Positions 1-7,120 of a stretch of DNA of 23,430 nucleotides are shown in pieces. The stretch's first letter is position 1. Every line of letters starts with the position of its first letter. The DNA is from a virus: IMG/VR virus record IMGVR_UViG_3300042569_000182, positions 1 through 23,430 of that record; one strand, 5' to 3'. The notes beneath the pieces are model-generated. The model was not told the origin of the DNA, did no database searches, and saw nothing but the letters and a program-made list of their open reading frames with translations. Both the position numbers and the translations under genes were made by a program.

Positions 1-93
1 TTCGACCACAACGGCCAGCCTATCCGTGACGCCAACGGCAAGATCAAAAAAGGTCCAAATTATCAGCCGCCAGTGCTTGACGGCCTCTATTGA
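1..93 (+). CDS. C-terminal fragment of an unidentified protein
   Basis: An open frame runs from the first base of the window to a TGA at 91-93 and encodes 30 residues ending in PPVLDGLY. The start lies outside the window. The piece is polar and rich in Gly, Asn, Lys and Asp (FDHNGQPIRDANGKIKKGPN), which looks like an exposed C-terminal tail. I do not recognise the family. It reads in the same direction as the small genes that follow and is separated from them by 44 bp carrying a possible promoter, so it is probably the last gene of an upstream rightward operon. Confidence 0.5.
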   Translation, partial: FDHNGQPIRDANGKIKKGPNYQPPVLDGLY

Positions 94-107
94 AAGTGTG
101 ATACACT
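77..107 (+). promoter_or_regulatory. Possible sigma70 promoter with overlapping inverted repeat
   Basis: TTGACG at 77-82 could be a -35 box, followed by a 19-bp spacer and TACACT at 102-107 as the -10 box. The -10 box is preceded by TG at 99-100, an extended -10. The -10 lies inside a perfect inverted repeat, AAGTGT-GAT-ACACTT at 94-108, which could be an operator. The -35 overlaps the end of the preceding gene, and the spacer is longer than ideal. It would drive the small genes from 138 onward. Confidence 0.35.
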
Positions 108-137
108 TGTGTCACATCAACCAAAGGAGTAACTGTA

Positions 138-347
138 ATGATCAACGAACTTGTCAACTGGGTGAAGAACGCATACACCACACCAAGCGCCGAAGCACTG
201 GCACTGCGCGAGTTGGAAGACAGCAAGCGCAGGCTGCTGGAGGCCCAGACAGCGCGTGAATACGCTGACTCCATGTGCAAGTACCGTGAGGCGCAGATCA
301 AGCGCCTGACGGCCTATTTGCACAAGGCCACTGAGGAGCAATCATGA
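138..347 (+). CDS. Small hypothetical phage protein, helical, 69 aa
   Basis: The start is set by a strong ribosome binding site (AAAGGAGTAA, 123-132) six bases before the ATG. The protein is almost wholly alpha-helical by composition: charged residues are spaced in heptads from about residue 20 to 60 (ELEDSKRRLLEAQTAREY), suggesting a short coiled coil. There is no signal peptide or membrane segment. It is the first of five tightly packed rightward genes, and its TGA overlaps the next ATG in an ATGA junction. I do not recognise a family with a known function; in phages such peptides are usually accessory early proteins. Confidence 0.7.
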   Translation: MINELVNWVKNAYTTPSAEALALRELEDSKRRLLEAQTAREYADSMCKYREAQIKRLTAYLHKATEEQS

Positions 348-451
348 CATGGCCCTTCCCTCCTCCCGGTGGCCCTGTGCCGTGGACTCCGCAGCAGGAA
401 TCCGAGTACCAGCGCCAGCAGCGCAGCCAGTTGCCGGAGGCACCGTGGTAA
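344..451 (+). CDS. Proline-rich micro-protein, 35 aa
   Basis: The ATG at 344 overlaps the stop of the previous gene (ATGA) and is preceded by GAGGAG at 333-338, a good ribosome binding site. The product begins MTWPFPPPGGPVPW, is followed by a Gln/Arg-rich stretch (QQESEYQRQQRSQ) and ends in EAPW. The Pro/Trp-rich head and amphipathic polar tail suggest an unstructured peptide that binds a partner; this is inference. It ends at 451, seven bases inside the next gene, which starts with GTG at 445. The tight coupling on both sides is the main argument that it is real. No function known. Confidence 0.6.
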   Translation: MTWPFPPPGGPVPWTPQQESEYQRQQRSQLPEAPW

Positions 452-783
452 GACGCAAACCATCGACACGGGTAAACGCTTTGGCTGCGGCACACCTGCT
501 GCGCGGTATCCAAGACGGCTGTCACACCTTGTACGAGTTGACTGAGATGTGCGGCCTCCAATACCAGACGGTGTTGAAGTATTGCAACGCGCTTCACAAG
601 TTAAAGGTGATTCACATCTGCGACTGGAGTGAGGATGTCCGAGGTGGTCGCACCCTTCGTGTTTATGCGATGGGGACAGCACCCAATGCACCCAAACCCA
701 AACGACTCACAGGTAAGGAAATTTGCGCCCGGTATCGCGCCAAGCGCAAGCAGCTTCAGATGATTCAAAGGATGGCAGCATGA
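445..783 (+). CDS. Winged-helix DNA-binding protein, 112 aa
   Basis: The GTG start at 445 is preferred because GGAGG lies at 436-440 just before it; the open frame extends to an upstream ATG (349) that has no ribosome binding site and would run over the 35-aa gene. Residues 28-60 look like a winged-helix fold: a helix (TLYELTEMCGL), a second recognition helix (QYQTVLKYCNALHKLKVI) and a beta wing (GGRTLRVYAMG, about 67-77). The C-terminus (about 85-112) is strongly basic and helical. Similar small wHTH proteins occur in phage early regions as transcription regulators. It could be the regulator that binds the palindromes near 22700-23270, but nothing here tests this. It overlaps the next gene by ATGA. 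Confidence 0.65.
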   Translation: MVRRKPSTRVNALAAAHLLRGIQDGCHTLYELTEMCGLQYQTVLKYCNALHKLKVIHICDWSEDVRGGRTLRVYAMGTAPNAPKPKRLTGKEICARYRAKRKQLQMIQRMAA

Positions 784-1265
784 GAAAACGCAGCAAGTAC
801 AGACCAAAGCCCGTGTTGATGAACCCCCTCGGGTACGTCATTGAGTCCATGACCCCAGTGACCCAACACGAGAACTTTCTGTTGGACCTCAAGATCAAAA
901 ACAGTGAGTCGATGGTGTCACTGATGCAGGGCCGCGCCACCAAGGCCGACATGGACATTCTGATCTCCATGTCGAATGTCACCGAGGCGCTGCACCAGAT
1001 GGGTTTTGGCGCGGAATACAAAGATGTCTGCGTTGATGGGAGGTTCGCAATCCTGAAGATCATCGAACGCGCCCGACAGCATGGTCGGTTCACACCCACA
1101 GGGCTAGAGATTCAGACTCTGAATTTACTCATGGAACTGCACGATGCTCAGATGGATGTGATCACGGTGCGCGACATCGAGAAGGCGCTGGCGCTGGTGA
1201 AGTTCAAGATTCAATACGACAAGGACACAATCAAACTGGCCCGAGTGCCGGAGGCGACATCATGA
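780..1265 (+). CDS. Conserved phage hypothetical protein, 161 aa
   Basis: Begins at the ATG overlapping the previous stop (ATGA at 780-783), with AAAGGA at 767-772 as ribosome binding site. The N-terminus is basic (MRKRSKYRPKP). The rest is helical, with the recognisable stretch NSESMVSLMQGRATKADMD and, later, RARQHGRFTPTGLEIQTLN. I have seen this pattern (a repeated 'small residue then helix' arrangement with a GRF.. GLE.Q.L motif) in small hypothetical proteins of beta-proteobacterial phages, but no function is assigned to it. No membrane segment or catalytic motif is evident. It sits in the middle of the rightward small-gene operon and overlaps the next gene by four bases. Confidence 0.65.
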   Translation: MRKRSKYRPKPVLMNPLGYVIESMTPVTQHENFLLDLKIKNSESMVSLMQGRATKADMDILISMSNVTEALHQMGFGAEYKDVCVDGRFAILKIIERARQHGRFTPTGLEIQTLNLLMELHDAQMDVITVRDIEKALALVKFKIQYDKDTIKLARVPEATS

Positions 1266-1471
1266 ACTGCTGTGATGAATACGGGAACTGCAACCAAGGA
1301 CGCGATTGCCCAGTTCGGGTGGCGAGAATTGGGCAGCGCATGAAGTCCGCTGACCTGCTGCCGCCAAGTATCTGGCGTGAACAACTCAAACGGCTTGCGT
1401 ACTGGATGCTGATGGCCTTGATTGGTTTGACCGTGTGGCCGGTGCTGGCTTATTTGGTCTTGCGGGCGTAG
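1262..1471 (+). CDS. Small cysteine-containing single-pass membrane protein, 69 aa
   Basis: Starts at the ATG overlapping the previous stop (ATGA). The N-terminal 18 residues hold four cysteines (MNCCDEYGNCNQGRDCPV) in a C-C-x6-C-x5-C pattern that could bind metal or form disulfides. Residues about 47-67 (YWMLMALIGLTVWPVLAYLVL) form a clear transmembrane helix next to the C-terminus. Small phage proteins with a similar 'C..GRDCP.R' head followed by one helix are known but uncharacterised. This is the last gene of the rightward block; its 3' end overlaps the 3' end of the convergent holin gene by 22 bp. No terminator is visible between the two. Confidence 0.65.
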   Translation: MNCCDEYGNCNQGRDCPVRVARIGQRMKSADLLPPSIWREQLKRLAYWMLMALIGLTVWPVLAYLVLRA

Positions 1472-1818
1472 AACAGGGTGCGGTCACCGAACAGATAGAA
1501 CCCGACGGCACCTGCAAAGTTGTCCACGGACTCGCTGTCGATGCTGTTGATCTTGAGGTAGGCCCAAGTGCCCAGCACAATGACCCCGACAGCAGGGCGC
1601 ATCAAGCGCACAGCAGCCTCAACCCACGGGTATGAGGGGTTGGTACCCCCTGCATCGTTCATCGCTTTGAACATGTTCAGATCGAGTTCGCGCATCTTGA
1701 CGTACTCGTCCACGTTGACCGGCTTGTAGTTGTCGGTTTGAATGAACCGACCAATCAAGGATTTCCCTAAGTCAACGGCCAGCGGGCCAAGGGCTGCGAG
1801 TATGGTTAGCGGGTCCAT
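1450..1818 (-). CDS. Putative 3TM-type holin, 122 aa
   Basis: Likely holin that permeabilises the inner membrane so the adjacent endolysin can reach the cell wall. The start at 1818 is chosen because it is coupled to the endolysin stop (TAATG) and has AAGGAG eight bases upstream; the longer open frame only reads back through the endolysin gene. The N-terminus (residues 4-24, LTILAALGPLAVDLGKSLIG) is a hydrophobic or amphipathic helix, a charged middle follows, then PWVEAAVRLMRPAVGVIVLGT at about 64-84 and a last hydrophobic stretch FAGAVGFYLFG at 101-111. The 'W..a..RP..g' pattern resembles holins of the gene-transfer-agent 3TM family. Last gene of the leftward block. Confidence 0.6.
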   Translation of the reverse strand: MDPLTILAALGPLAVDLGKSLIGRFIQTDNYKPVNVDEYVKMRELDLNMFKAMNDAGGTNPSYPWVEAAVRLMRPAVGVIVLGTWAYLKINSIDSESVDNFAGAVGFYLFGDRTLFYARKTK

Positions 1819-2216
1819 TACGGGTACTCCTTGCGGGGCAGTTGAAAGTGTGGGCCGTCTGTTTGAGGCGTCTGCCAGTTGCCGCCCCATTCGATTGGTA
1901 CACCGACCAGTTTGGACGCCTCTTGCATTGCGTCGTTGATTTTGTGATACAGCGGCCATGACCAGTCAACCTGATCGTCCACCCAAGCACCCAAATCAAC
2001 CGCTTTGGCAAACCCGTCAGCACCGGGGATGTGCCGCGAATTCATGGTCCAACTGGCCCCTGACTCGACCAGCTTTTTTTGGCGAACAGCATCGCGGACA
2101 CCTTCAATCACAGTGAAGTCCACGGTGGTCAGTTGAATGGCCTTCTCGACCACCTTGACCAGATCGGGGTGAACACCCTTGAGTCGCGCTTTGGATCGGA
2201 CACCAAGGCTGTACAT
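1818..2216 (-). CDS. Endolysin, M15-family L-alanyl-D-glutamate-type peptidase, 132 aa
   Basis: Cleaves peptidoglycan stem peptides to lyse the host. The ATG at 2216 follows the stop of the upstream gene directly and is preceded by AAAGG; the extra N-terminal residues of the longer frame are out-of-frame reading of that gene. Visible zinc-site elements are H62 (MNSRHIPG), D74 (KAVDLGAW) and H123 (DGPHFQL), with D120 and the E109-W-G-G-N-W box typical of VanY/CwlK and T5-type endolysins. The 132 residues match a single-domain enzyme without a cell-wall-binding domain or signal peptide, so export depends on a holin. Between XhlA-like and 3TM holin-like genes, completing a lysis cassette. Confidence 0.85.
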   Translation of the reverse strand: MYSLGVRSKARLKGVHPDLVKVVEKAIQLTTVDFTVIEGVRDAVRQKKLVESGASWTMNSRHIPGADGFAKAVDLGAWVDDQVDWSWPLYHKINDAMQEASKLVGVPIEWGGNWQTPQTDGPHFQLPRKEYP

Positions 2217-2217
2217 C

Positions 2218-2445
2218 TCAGTGACCTTTGATCCAACTGAGGCCGAAGCCGATGGCGCTGGAGATAAATGAAACAAATGCCATTCCGGCCCAAAAGCCAC
2301 CGCGCCCTTGGTTGGCAAGGGCCACAAGATGTTCGACATGGCTTTCCATCTTGTCGATCTTGGCACTCATCTCGTCGAAACGGCGCTCGTAATTTTGAAC
2401 GCGCTCCCACAAAACTCCATATTTCACTGGGTCAATCTCAGCCAT
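2218..2445 (-). CDS. Coiled-coil plus C-terminal membrane helix, lysis-associated (XhlA-like), 75 aa
   Basis: Residues 8-45 are a charged helix with heptad pattern (VLWERVQNYERRFDEMSAKI), and residues 51-71 (FWAGMAFVSFISSAIGFGLSW) form one transmembrane helix next to the C-terminus. This architecture matches hemolysin XhlA-like or accessory holin proteins located before endolysins. I chose the ATG at 2445 because GGAAG lies eight bases upstream; an ATG five codons earlier (2460) lacks a binding site but is possible. It follows the ejection gene by about 50 bp and ends one base before the endolysin start. A role as holin, antiholin or membrane anchor cannot be separated by sequence alone. Confidence 0.6.
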   Translation of the reverse strand: MAEIDPVKYGVLWERVQNYERRFDEMSAKIDKMESHVEHLVALANQGRGGFWAGMAFVSFISSAIGFGLSWIKGH

Positions 2446-2493
2446 GTCTACTGCTTCCATGATGAAGGGTGCCTGTATTTTAACTATTTTCGG

Positions 2494-4593
2494 TTAACGT
2501 ACAAACTCGTTTTCAACGAATCGCTCTGGTGCCAGCATGTTGACACCGGCAGCGGTTGTACCTGTGACAGCCGCACGAGTCGGAGCACCCCATTTTGCCG
2601 GATCAGCCATGATTTGCAAAACACGGTTGCGCTCGGCAGCGGGCAGTGACTCCAGCAACTGAGCAGCACCCTCGGGTGTCTTCAGGGCTTCGGTCAGGGT
2701 CGCCATTGTCTTGGTGCCGATCTTGGTTTCCAAGATGTTCAGCGCCTTGTTGGTTGTCGCGGCCACGGCACTCAGGTAGGACGGCAGACGGAACTTGCTC
2801 ATGTTCTGGAGCAGCAGTTCCTTCAGGGCAACCTGACCACCTTCGACTTGGGACTTGATGTTGGCGTTGCGGATGACCTTTGCGGCCTCGTTCTCCAGCG
2901 GTGCCAGTGTGTTCTCGGCCAACTCGACTGCGATGTTGTACTTGCCCGGGCCGAGAATCTTCTCCACGGCCTCTGGGGACTCGTTCTGCACGAGGCGCAC
3001 AAAGGCGTTCTTGTCGGTCTTGAACAGACGCAGGGCTTCGCCGGTCAACTGCTTCTCGGCAATCTTCTGGGACATCTGCGCGTGTTGCTTGAGGTAGTCG
3101 CGGTAGCCTGCGCCACCCGCTGCCTCGATGGCATCGTCGATCACCGGCTTCACACGGCTTAGAACGCCAGCAGCGAGGTTGCGCTGGCTGGTGGCGTCCA
3201 TGCCCGGGCGAAGCTGCTGGATCGCGGCGTTGACCGAGTTCTTGCGAATGGCGTCAAGGGCGCGGGCATCAATGACGCCACCACTGCTGGTCCATTTGGC
3301 AATGTCGTCGCTGACGTTGCGCAGGGAACCCAGCAACACATCGTTGCCAGCAAACTCGGGGTTGTTTGCCACGGTCTTGAGGCTGCGCACCAGTGGCTCA
3401 CCTTCCAGCGGCTTGATGCCCACGGAGCGCAGAGCGCCAGCGGCCTGCTCGGCAAACCGGGCACCTTGACCCAGATCAAGGGATGCTTCAGCGGCCTTGT
3501 TGGCCCAGTCACCAAAGGCTTTTTCAGCCAACTCGCCCGAGTAGGTGTACTTGGTCAGGCCAACGGGCAGATCGCGTTTGATCAGGTTCAGACGGGCACT
3601 GGCGTTGGCAATGTCGCCCAGTTCCATGAGGCGGCGAACCTCTTGCACTTTGGCAGCAGCTTGCTCACCGAGGTCAGCAGACAGACCTTCCAGACGGGCG
3701 ACTTCTTTGCCGAGGTTGGCACGATCAAGGGCGCTTTCACGCATCGGGGTTGTGATCGAACTGACAGCCTTCTTTGCACCTTCTGTGGTTGCCCGGACAT
3801 CGGCGGCTGTTTTGCCACCGGCCAGCTTGGACAGGGCATTGAGCGACACATCGCCTTGGGACTTCTCCAGTGCCGACAGGAAGCGCGGATCGCGGGCCGT
3901 GGCTCGGTCGATCAGGGCTTGGAACGTGGGGCTGTTGATGTCGGCTGCTGCCTGCGCTGCGCTCATGCCTTTACCTTGCCCTGCCTTGAGAGCGTTGAGC
4001 ACTTCGGGCAAGTCTGGGCCGAGGGCGTTGCGGGCGATGTCAGCAGCTTTGTTCTTGGGAATCTGGCGCAGGTCTGCCAGCTTGCCCACACCCTTGGCGA
4101 TCAGCGGGCCAGCCACACGGCCACCAGCTTCAAAGGTTGCACCCTCAAGCACGTTGCGCACGGGTTCAACGACTTGGGCAGCACCCTGACGAGGGGCTTT
4201 CATGCCCATCGCCACATCGGCCAGTTCCAAACCTTCTTTGGCAATACCGTAGCCCAGACCAGCACCGCCCACGATGCCAGCCGGACCCATTGGTGTGCCC
4301 AGCAGACCGCCACCAATTGCACCACCAGCTTCGAGAAGCGGGGCGACAAAGGGACGCGCTGCCTGATAGACACGCTGACCGGTGCTCAGTTCTTGACGGG
4401 CACCGGGCATACCCTCGGACGCAGCCGTGCGGGGGCGCAGCGACTCAGGCAGTTCCGGCGCGGCTGGCGCTGCCGGTGTTGTGAGTTTGCTGATGTCGTA
4501 CCCGTTGGCTTGCAGCTTGGCCGTCAGATCGGCCTTGCTCATCCCATCGGGTACGCCTTTGATGATCGTGCCATCGGGTAAACGAACGTCCAT
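2494..4593 (-). CDS. Large DNA-ejection / internal virion protein (P22 gp16 position), 699 aa
   Basis: Probably carried inside the capsid and ejected with the DNA. The N-terminus MDVRLPDGTIIKGVPDGMSK is a short beta/helix module seen at the head of many podophage internal proteins. Residues about 81-121 are Gly/Ala-rich and hydrophobic (EAGGAIGGGLLGTPMGPAG), a plausible membrane-inserting segment. The remaining 550 residues are mostly long amphipathic helices. It is slightly longer than P22 gp16 (about 609 aa), has no lytic transglycosylase or peptidase motif that I can see, and I recognise it by position and composition more than by residue identity. Its ATG overlaps the stop of the preceding gene (TAATG). 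Confidence 0.6.
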   Translation of the reverse strand: MDVRLPDGTIIKGVPDGMSKADLTAKLQANGYDISKLTTPAAPAAPELPESLRPRTAASEGMPGARQELSTGQRVYQAARPFVAPLLEAGGAIGGGLLGTPMGPAGIVGGAGLGYGIAKEGLELADVAMGMKAPRQGAAQVVEPVRNVLEGATFEAGGRVAGPLIAKGVGKLADLRQIPKNKAADIARNALGPDLPEVLNALKAGQGKGMSAAQAAADINSPTFQALIDRATARDPRFLSALEKSQGDVSLNALSKLAGGKTAADVRATTEGAKKAVSSITTPMRESALDRANLGKEVARLEGLSADLGEQAAAKVQEVRRLMELGDIANASARLNLIKRDLPVGLTKYTYSGELAEKAFGDWANKAAEASLDLGQGARFAEQAAGALRSVGIKPLEGEPLVRSLKTVANNPEFAGNDVLLGSLRNVSDDIAKWTSSGGVIDARALDAIRKNSVNAAIQQLRPGMDATSQRNLAAGVLSRVKPVIDDAIEAAGGAGYRDYLKQHAQMSQKIAEKQLTGEALRLFKTDKNAFVRLVQNESPEAVEKILGPGKYNIAVELAENTLAPLENEAAKVIRNANIKSQVEGGQVALKELLLQNMSKFRLPSYLSAVAATTNKALNILETKIGTKTMATLTEALKTPEGAAQLLESLPAAERNRVLQIMADPAKWGAPTRAAVTGTTAAGVNMLAPERFVENEFVR

Positions 4594-5948
4594 TATTTCA
4601 GGCTCCCAAAGTCGATTACACCGCCTGCTGCTGGCGCAGCGGGTGCGCCGCCGCCACCGGCACGAGAAGCGCGAGATTGAGCGTTTGTCACACCTTTACG
4701 GATCACGTCTTGCAGGTCCATCGCGGCGCGGATGAATTCCTTCTCGTCAGTCGAGGTGGACATCCGGTTGATGGCATCCGTACCCTTTTGACCTTCTTTT
4801 TCCGTGATGGCACCGCCACCCTTGAGCGACTCGAAGGCTTCGAGGAACGAAGCACCCTTGATCTGGTCAAAGCGGGACATGAAGCCAGCGGCATCGGTGC
4901 CGGGAATGAACCGTGCGCCGGGGAGCCATGTGGCACCCACGGCGTTTTGGAAACCGGGGTGGGTCTTCTCACCTTTGAGCAGTTGGCCGGTTTTGGAGTC
5001 ACGCTTGCCGATCAACTCGTCGATCAGGCGCATACCTTCCTCGGCACGACCGATGACCTTCGGCAACGCCTGCATCGCAGCCACATCGCCTTTGGCAATT
5101 GCTTCACCAACGGCTCGTGCGCCACCCATGCGCTGCTGGAACGCTGGGTCGGCATCACGACGAGCGTTCTCCTCAAGCACGGCAACACGGCGACCTTCAA
5201 GGCCAATCCGCAGACCTTCGTTCTTAATGCGCTCGGCTTCGCCGGGGGCCATTGTCTTGGTCTGAGTGCCGATGGTTTTCAGTTCACCGGTCAGCGGCGC
5301 AAAGGTGCGCGACTCGACTTTGCCGCCAAGGTCCGTGGTAGACAGTTGCGGCTTGTTCAGTTCCATGAACTTCTCGGTACCCAGCTTCGACTCGTTGATC
5401 AAACGGTTCAGACCACCGGGGGTCTGCAACAACTGCTGGATGCGCTGCATCGACTGGTCCACTGTGATGCCACGGGCTTCCAATGCTTTGCCGATCACGG
5501 GGTCAGCATGGTTGGCCTTGTGCCATTGCATGTATGCCTCGGCAGCATTGGGTGAGGTTGGGTCAATTGTTTCAAGGAACTGACGCGACTGTTTCAGCTT
5601 GCTGTCAAGCAGATCGACTTGTGCTTTCTGCTGCTTGGTTTTTGCTTCACCGAGTTCCAGCAAGCCCTTTTCAATACCGGGCAGCTTGGAACCAAAGCCG
5701 CCGGTCGAGAGCGATCCGCGCAGCTTGTTGACATCCACTTCACCGGTTTGCGGGTTGTATGCCTCGGCGTATGCGCGGTTCAACGCATTGGTCGATTCTT
5801 GCTCACGCTGAACCTGTTGCATCTGCAACTGGGCCAGTTGGTTTTGCTGCTGTGCGCCTTGGATTGCCATGACCTTGCCGTATTGAGCCAGCGGGTCTTG
5901 AAGTTCGATCCCTCGAACTCCCATTGCGATTGCGGGGTTGATTGGCAT
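4593..5948 (-). CDS. DNA-ejection protein (P22 gp20-like position), 451 aa
   Basis: Second ejection protein, expected to form part of the trans-envelope channel for DNA. After a short head (MPINPAIAMGVRGIELQDPL) residues about 30-60 are Gln-rich coiled coil (QGAQQQNQLAQLQMQQVQRE), and much of the rest is helical with few aromatic residues. The tail is a Gly/Ala/Pro linker (GGGGAPAAPAAGG) ending in VIDFGSLK. This Q-rich start and flexible end are common in internal virion proteins. The ribosome binding site is AAGGACA before ATG 5948. It is close in size to P22 gp20 (about 471 aa) and sits between the gp7-like and gp16-like genes, the same order as P22. Confidence 0.6.
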   Translation of the reverse strand: MPINPAIAMGVRGIELQDPLAQYGKVMAIQGAQQQNQLAQLQMQQVQREQESTNALNRAYAEAYNPQTGEVDVNKLRGSLSTGGFGSKLPGIEKGLLELGEAKTKQQKAQVDLLDSKLKQSRQFLETIDPTSPNAAEAYMQWHKANHADPVIGKALEARGITVDQSMQRIQQLLQTPGGLNRLINESKLGTEKFMELNKPQLSTTDLGGKVESRTFAPLTGELKTIGTQTKTMAPGEAERIKNEGLRIGLEGRRVAVLEENARRDADPAFQQRMGGARAVGEAIAKGDVAAMQALPKVIGRAEEGMRLIDELIGKRDSKTGQLLKGEKTHPGFQNAVGATWLPGARFIPGTDAAGFMSRFDQIKGASFLEAFESLKGGGAITEKEGQKGTDAINRMSTSTDEKEFIRAAMDLQDVIRKGVTNAQSRASRAGGGGAPAAPAAGGVIDFGSLK

Positions 5949-5957
5949 GATTTGTCC

Positions 5958-6656
5958 TTACGGTGCGTAGCCAATTGGGCCTTGACCTGAATAACCAACA
6001 CTTGGAATATTTGATACAGGCGGCACCAGTCGATTCATCATCTGCTGATTCTGATAGTAGTTCAAACCAGTATTCAAAGCACCCGTTAGCGCATTGGCAC
6101 CACCCACGTAACCAGAGGCTCGTGCGGCAGCACCACTCATTTGAATGTCGCCTACGTTTTGGGCAGTCTGCATCCCGGATTGACCAATTTGTTGGGCTGT
6201 GGTTTGACCCACACCGGCCAACGATTGAAGTGGCTGGAGTCGAGCAACACGTTCGGTTTGGTACCGGTTGAATGCGTTCGTGTATTCTTGCGATGCGAGG
6301 TCTTGACCGAACCGCTGAATACCTTTGAGCGTTGAGCCGGACAACAAACCACCACGAGCAGCAGCGGATCGCTCCAGACCTTTCATGCCTTCGGACATGC
6401 GGAACGAGTAGCCCGGGTCTGCCTGAAAGTCAGACATGCTGAAATTTTTGTAGTCGGTCAGCGGAATGAGTTTATTGAGTGCAGTTTTACCTGCCTCCAT
6501 CCATGGCATTTGATCTTGCCGAGTCTGCTCGTACTGTTTGTATTGAAGGTCAGCAGCACGATCTGCGGAAGCAGCCTGCGTAGATGCCGCATCACCTGCG
6601 GCCATGCCGCCAATTACAGCACTGCCTACAACAGCGCCAGCTACCCAAAATGTCAT
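5958..6656 (-). CDS. DNA transfer protein, P22 gp7-like, 232 aa
   Basis: First of three ejection proteins. The N-terminus (residues 2-25, TFWVAGAVVGSAVIGGMAAG) is a glycine-zipper-like hydrophobic helix. Then come AASADRAADLQYKQYEQTRQ and the recognisable core DQMPWMEAGKTALNKL, DPGYSFRMSEGMKGLERSAA and ARGGLLSGSTLKGIQRFGQD, which I associate with phage DNA-transfer proteins of the gp7 class. The C-terminal half is rich in Gln, Ala and Gly and ends QGPIGYAP. It overlaps the cupin stop by ATGA and is followed by the gp20-like gene after a 9-base gap. Length is close to P22 gp7 (229 aa). Confidence 0.75.
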   Translation of the reverse strand: MTFWVAGAVVGSAVIGGMAAGDAASTQAASADRAADLQYKQYEQTRQDQMPWMEAGKTALNKLIPLTDYKNFSMSDFQADPGYSFRMSEGMKGLERSAAARGGLLSGSTLKGIQRFGQDLASQEYTNAFNRYQTERVARLQPLQSLAGVGQTTAQQIGQSGMQTAQNVGDIQMSGAAARASGYVGGANALTGALNTGLNYYQNQQMMNRLVPPVSNIPSVGYSGQGPIGYAP

Positions 6657-7120
6657 GGTGACACCCCGATTTCTTTGTGTTTGACCTGATTACCGAGACT
6701 GTACATCGAATCGGGTTCTACCTCAACCAATTCGGCTTCGGCTTCCTCGACCGTTGTCGCCTCGATGGCGTGAAACGTCATGCAAAGCGCGTCAGTGATT
6801 GCATACACCGCCCGCTTTGTTCCCGGTTTACTTTGAAACAAGTGAGGCCCGGTGACCTCTTGCACATTACCCTCGCCGTCCGTGATTGCCACGGTGCCCG
6901 ACACGATAAGGTACAGGTGTTCTTTTTTGTGAATTGCCCCAACCACCAGCACTCCGGCGTGACGAAACACTTCACGACAGTACATGCCGCCGTGGAAATA
7001 GTGCTTTGTCTCGGGTTCGTATTGCGGCAGTTTTGACAACTCTTGCTGCAACGATTCTACCTTTTGCCGCATCATTTGAGGCGGCGCAACAGCGAACCCT
7101 TCACCGTAAGTCACTCGCAT
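6653..7120 (-). CDS. Cupin-domain protein in the virion module, 155 aa
   Basis: Residues about 40-118 form a single cupin beta barrel: YFHGGMYCREVFRHAGVLVV, then GAIHKKEHLYLIVSGTVAIT (motif 1, H64, E67, H68, G75) and FQSKPGTKRAVYAITDA (motif 2 region, PG at 99-100). The second motif carries Lys/Arg where metal-binding cupins usually have His, so the metal site looks incomplete. The N-terminal 40 residues are helical, and the acidic tail (EEAEAELVEVEPDS) may bind a partner. Cupins of this sort occur beside ejection genes in some podophages; the role is unknown, and a structural or assembly function is more likely than catalysis. TGATG overlap with the upstream gene. Confidence 0.7.
   Translation of the reverse strand: MRVTYGEGFAVAPPQMMRQKVESLQQELSKLPQYEPETKHYFHGGMYCREVFRHAGVLVVGAIHKKEHLYLIVSGTVAITDGEGNVQEVTGPHLFQSKPGTKRAVYAITDALCMTFHAIEATTVEEAEAELVEVEPDSMYSLGNQVKHKEIGVSP

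Noticed and set aside
349-783. ATG start at 349 for the winged-helix gene
   Set aside because: It would overlap the 35-aa gene almost fully and has no ribosome binding site of its own at proper spacing; the GTG at 445 follows GGAGG.
1818-2366. Long 182-aa form of the endolysin
   Set aside because: The first 50 residues are out-of-frame reading of the coiled-coil/TM gene; the ATG at 2216 directly follows that gene's stop.
3466-4581. 371-aa rightward frame opposite the gp16-like gene
   Set aside because: It lies fully antisense to a well-coupled gene with overlapping start and stop; no start signal is seen.
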